Below are positions 29,701 through 32,050 of a DNA stretch of 32,050 bases, one piece after another. Position numbers and translations under genes: made by a program. The DNA is from Candidatus Woesearchaeota archaeon (GTDB lineage Archaea > Nanobdellota > Nanobdellia > Woesearchaeales > WJIZ01): NCBI GenBank assembly GCA_018303125.1, contig JAGVYS010000051.1, positions 1-32,050 on the forward strand. The letters run 5' to 3'. Position 1 is the first letter of the stretch. Every line of letters begins with the position of its first letter. The notes beneath the pieces were generated by a model that had not been told where the DNA came from, did no database searches, and was given only the letters and a program-made list of their open reading frames with translations.

Positions 29701-32050
29701 CAATACAGTTCAATTCAATTTTTCTAATGGTACCTTAAACAATTTTAACGGGGGTAATTTTAATGCTACGTATGCTTCTGTAAATGGCAGTACCATTTTC
29801 AATGGCCGCATGAGAACTGGCTCATTCATTGTACTAAGCACCGGGGATATGACGCATTACCCGAATACGCAATCAGACAATTCTACTGTTTATTTCATCA
29901 ATATTACAACACAGAATTTTACTATCAGGAGTGGCGGATTAATTAATGTAACAAGTAGGGGGTATACAGGGGATAATGGTCCGGGTGAAGGAGCGGCAGG
30001 AGGCTATGGAAGCGGCGGTGGACATGGCGGTGCAGGAGGCAATGCAAATGATGGCACTGTTGGGGGTATTGCCTATGGAAATGTATTAGAGCCGCTCACA
30101 TTAGGTAGCGGAGGTGGAAGGGAAGGAGGCAGCATTACAGTTGGAAATGGCGGAGGATTGGTAATTATCGACGCGAGCGATACAGTCAACATTGCCGGAA
30201 AAATAATTTCAAATGGCATCCGTGGTCATGAGGGTAATAGCGGAGGAGGAGGCGCAGGCGGGGGAATCAATATACGCTCGGGAGTGTTTGCAGGCAACGG
30301 GCTCATAAATGCTTCGGGAGGGCATACTGGACAATCTTATGGTGGTGGCGGAGGAGGAGGAAGAATCGCCATTAGGTATGTTACAAAGACATTCACTGGC
30401 TCGATGATAGCTGAGGGGGGGCCTTCTCCATCAGGGTCTGCAGGCAGCACTGGAACAATATATGAGGAAGAATCAGGCTCATTGGATATAAGCACAGGAG
30501 TTACTTCAAGGCTATCTAACAATGAGACATATAATACTATAATAGTCTCTGGTGGAATCTTAATCATAAATTCCACAGTCAGGACCAACAATATAACAAT
30601 TCTGAAAAGCGGGACTTTGAATATTACATCCATTGGCACACTCAACACACCGCAGCTCAATCTTTCAAGAGGCACTTTAAACAACTTTAATGGCGGCAGC
30701 CTGAACGCTACCCTTGTCTTGGTGAATGACAGCCTTACATTTAATGGGCGCATAAGAACTGACTCATTCATTGTCCTAAGCACTGGAAATATAACTCATT
30801 TGCAAAACCCGCAATCAGACAATTCTACTATTTATTTCATCAACATCACCGCTATAAATTTCACTGTAAAAGCAGGAGGTGTTATTAACGTTACTGCAAG
30901 AGGGTATAGTGCAACGAAGGGTCCTGGTCCGGGAATTAGCGGGGAATACGGCGGCGGCGGAGCATACGGTGGAAATGGAGGAAATTCTCATGGTGCCTCT
31001 GATGCAGGAACTGCGTATGGCAACGCAACTGAACCATTGACGATAGGTAGCGGTGGAGGCAACCGAATTTCCGGCGGTGGGACAACGGGCAGCGGCGGAG
31101 GTTTAGTTATCATAGATGCGAGCGACACGGTTAACATTACAGGTGGTATTAGTGCTTTGGGAGGCAATGGTTTTGGCAACAATGGCGGCGGCGGTGCGAG
31201 TGGGGGCGGTGTGGATATCCGCTCGCGCGTCTTTACAGGTACTGGTGCCATTGATGCCTCTGGTGGTACTGGATATGGATACGGCGGCGGAGGTGGTGGC
31301 GGGCGCATTGCGATTAGGTATACAACAAAGACGTTTACAGGGAGTACTGTTGTAGGGGGCGGCCCACCCGCTGCTGGCTGCGCCTGTAGTGCCCAGGCAG
31401 GCTCAGCAGGCACAATCGCCGAGCTAACCCCAATCCAAATTCACTTCATCCCGAACACACCAAACAATGGTACTGCGATAGGCACAAGCTCATTGACAAT
31501 GAACGTAAGTGCAATATCCATGAGCACAAGCTACAATATAAGGAATATAACTTTCTACCTTTATAACAGCAGCTGGCAGCTTATCAATCAAAGCCTGAAC
31601 ATCAGCAATCATTCTGTTACTATAAACAATTTGCCGGAAGGCACTTATCATTTCAATGCGACAGCATACAACAGCAATACATATGGAAACAGCAACAGCA
31701 CTGAAACAAGGGATGCCATAATAAACTTCCCGCCGGGCATAGGTTACAGCACCAATACTGAAACAAATGGCTCCTCATTTGGTAGGAATTATATAACAAT
31801 TAATGCCACATCCACTGCCTCTGACCTAAGTGCAATTGTAATAGAGCTGTTCAACTCAACAGGGCAAAAAATAAACTCTAGCACTACAACCACATCCCCA
31901 AATTTCGTTAATTTCTCAGGCCTGAGGGACGGAACTTATTACTTCAATGCAACAGCTAATGACACTTATGCCGTCACAAATAACACAGCAACAAGAACAG
32001 TTACAGTAGACACAAGCATACCGACTATACAGTATGAATTGCCAACAGAA
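26726..32050 (+). CDS. Giant surface/adhesin-like protein, partial (runs off the window)
   Basis: An open frame of 1775 codons from ATG at 26726 with no stop before the window ends. The N-terminus (YIWIAAAGLVSLLVIMLL) is a signal sequence or anchor. Residues near 260-330 form a cadherin-like domain (TFSENYTIDL, DEDNNELNIDY). Residues about 400-455 are highly charged and helical. About 500-575 is a module ending in NGLVDYIEWTVPHLSNQ that I associate with DPANN surface proteins. From residue 750, three glycine-rich units of 314 residues follow (the third shorter), then Ig-like domains from about 1565 with phrases such as NNLPEGTYHFNATAYN. N-x-S/T sites are very frequent, which suggests heavy glycosylation. 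It starts inside the RHH gene, with GGAG 4 nt upstream. Likely roles are adhesion, S-layer or host contact. Confidence 0.85.
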   Translation, partial: MGRNNYIWIAAAGLVSLLVIMLLQIPNGMLKFGITGFAAANIGTIEQNFTSDESITLPINDITALYLNSYISSNFSGDVFLYDEKWRYAILNYSIPELDEEVENASIEFELNYNKISPEVADLSVAAEQYSCVEWKINDENICYGENSCCSLLNLESSGEKNEALYLNKGKYNAQDRNIVKAQLVYANYSLDIENAYSDIRYSDIKGIVVDLFDKLPLSNICGEACNLNQNANAYTLEIKVYSGSLFLENYTYSLTQNNAPEFKEMPNITFSENYTIDLSKYVTDEDNNELNIDYLHVNGISVEFDGLNAIIRADSNFTGKAYTFFTVNDSSLSATSNIIELDVVDFKPKVVVGEAVRWVKKASVINNKVLLEHEPINITVTANGEEILDRNVDIIVEGERKDLDEYEYDKKLERLNKDIDKEFSAGRSAASLEEKREKFVKSKRLENTGRALRKLISITGNVVLNEEEEENTVLVINEDVSEVEIEYFTEAPIAIEEEIGNGKKVTISSDIHYEDVLAFAGIPDTDANSIKLYHLVDGNKVPSNFDGYDSNENGLVDYIEWTVPHLSNQTYEIILITEAEHLDENRTFIEDVFDYVKARDNNFTLIPANHYLRVKFETNLTSSKDITIYARSNYSNASVFVYEKDENNSIADFGSVTDNNKYQIFLKNLLGSQDTFDLKATNDVEFDYVVDPTVCDQGDESTECNITTVKTWNGNFTFMNLRIKSGGEITHTANADSQAYILNLTVRGNFTIESGGVINVTARGYTGDNGPGKGIAGGYGSGGGHGGSGGNANDGTVGGNQTGSGAEPLTIGSGGGRVSGSTTVGNGGGLVIINVSGTMSISGKIISNGIRGHAGNNGGGGAGGGINIRSRVFAGDGLINASGGHTGGTHGGGGGGGRIAIRYITKTFTGSMIAEGGPSTSGYAGGAGTIYQEEEGSLDVSSGVTVSLSSNKTYNNLIVSGGILFINSTVRVNNLTLLENGILNITPQGSLNTVQFNFSNGTLNNFNGGNFNATYASVNGSTIFNGRMRTGSFIVLSTGDMTHYPNTQSDNSTVYFINITTQNFTIRSGGLINVTSRGYTGDNGPGEGAAGGYGSGGGHGGAGGNANDGTVGGIAYGNVLEPLTLGSGGGREGGSITVGNGGGLVIIDASDTVNIAGKIISNGIRGHEGNSGGGGAGGGINIRSGVFAGNGLINASGGHTGQSYGGGGGGGRIAIRYVTKTFTGSMIAEGGPSPSGSAGSTGTIYEEESGSLDISTGVTSRLSNNETYNTIIVSGGILIINSTVRTNNITILKSGTLNITSIGTLNTPQLNLSRGTLNNFNGGSLNATLVLVNDSLTFNGRIRTDSFIVLSTGNITHLQNPQSDNSTIYFINITAINFTVKAGGVINVTARGYSATKGPGPGISGEYGGGGAYGGNGGNSHGASDAGTAYGNATEPLTIGSGGGNRISGGGTTGSGGGLVIIDASDTVNITGGISALGGNGFGNNGGGGASGGGVDIRSRVFTGTGAIDASGGTGYGYGGGGGGGRIAIRYTTKTFTGSTVVGGGPPAAGCACSAQAGSAGTIAELTPIQIHFIPNTPNNGTAIGTSSLTMNVSAISMSTSYNIRNITFYLYNSSWQLINQSLNISNHSVTINNLPEGTYHFNATAYNSNTYGNSNSTETRDAIINFPPGIGYSTNTETNGSSFGRNYITINATSTASDLSAIVIELFNSTGQKINSSTTTTSPNFVNFSGLRDGTYYFNATANDTYAVTNNTATRTVTVDTSIPTIQYELPTE
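28973..29914 (+). repeat. Glycine-rich repeat unit 1 (942 bp)
   Basis: First of three units with an exact 942-bp period, coding residues 750-1063. It contains GGGGGGGRIAIRY, NGGGLVII and NNFNGGNFNAT motifs. Units 1 and 2 are nearly the same over long stretches. Confidence 0.85.
29915..30856 (+). repeat. Glycine-rich repeat unit 2 (942 bp)
   Basis: Second unit, aligned base for base with unit 1 at a shift of 942 (for example AATTTTACT at 28973 and 29915). It codes residues 1064-1377. Confidence 0.85.
30857..31430 (+). repeat. Glycine-rich repeat unit 3, shortened
   Basis: Third unit, with the same phase (AAT at 30857), but it stops after the GRIAIRY and GTI section, where the first two units continue for about 120 more residues. 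Ig-like domains take over. The end is approximate. Confidence 0.75.

Noticed and set aside
30337-31413. Proline-rich minus-strand frames (148 and 141 residues)
   Set aside because: They are the reverse complement of glycine codons in the repeat units and have no promoter or conserved motif.
28973-31430. CRISPR-like or mobile repeat array
   Set aside because: The repeats are 942 bp, in frame, without spacers, and are protein-domain repeats.

Overview
The window looks like a piece of a small-genome archaeon, most likely a DPANN lineage (Woesearchaeota/Nanoarchaeota-like; this placement is inference from gene content, not a tree). Archaeal markers include SRP54, RNA polymerase subunit Rpo7, an Spt4-like elongation factor, ribosomal proteins S24e and S27ae, archaeal-type CCA-adding enzyme, endonuclease Q, Ogg2 glycosylase and AT-rich TATA boxes. 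Most transcription units have a TATA-like box centred about 26 bp upstream of the start codon, the geometry of leaderless mRNAs. This regularity was used to correct several start codons (SRP54, MoxR, two hypotheticals, one secreted protein). A few genes have instead a 5' leader with a purine-rich ribosome-binding site.

Layout. 1-1010: an insertion sequence with a DDE transposase, beginning exactly at the window edge. 1086-2859: Fic AMP-transferase-like protein, a winged-helix protein, a 55-residue membrane peptide and tRNA-Arg(GCG). 2883-4863: a DUF4416 protein and a Hel308-like helicase that has only the C-terminal half. 4896-7921: a lipoprotein and a secreted protein built of cadherin/PKD-like repeats. 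8073-9416: SRP54. 9421-10636: two unrecognised genes. 10726-11973: endonuclease Q with a PCNA-binding tail. 12100-12348: a small basic protein made of two copies of one motif. 12372-16759 (minus strand): a long run read as Rpo7, Spt4-like, S24e, S27ae, RNase H-fold nuclease, PfpI/DJ-1, hibernation-factor-like protein, Ogg2 and DUF1385, with many 1-7 nt overlaps. 16859-18119: a membrane micro-protein, a secreted protein and a PIN nuclease. 18177-20114: S9 peptidase. 20179-23033: CCA enzyme, sugar-nucleotidyltransferase, polyprenol/dolichol-kinase-like protein. 23091-25182: MoxR ATPase and VWA partner. 25225-25806: metallophosphoesterase. 25862-26215: unknown. 26443 to the end: a tandem ribbon-helix-helix protein overlapping a giant surface protein of at least 1775 residues that runs off the window.

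The most interesting items are: (a) the tandem RHH regulator with helically phased AGTATACT palindromes at its promoter, overlapping the start of the giant glycine-rich adhesin-like gene; (b) an Spt4 homologue with no cysteine and so no zinc ribbon, in its normal place after Rpo7; (c) a free-standing C-terminal half of a Hel308 helicase with its own well-placed promoter; (d) an 82-residue basic protein from an internal duplication, with a strong-looking promoter, possibly a nucleoid protein.

No gene-free stretch exceeds 300 bases. The longest are 2349-2611 (promoters for both flanking genes only) and 26216-26442 (divergent promoters and the putative operators). No CRISPR array, rRNA or prophage was seen.
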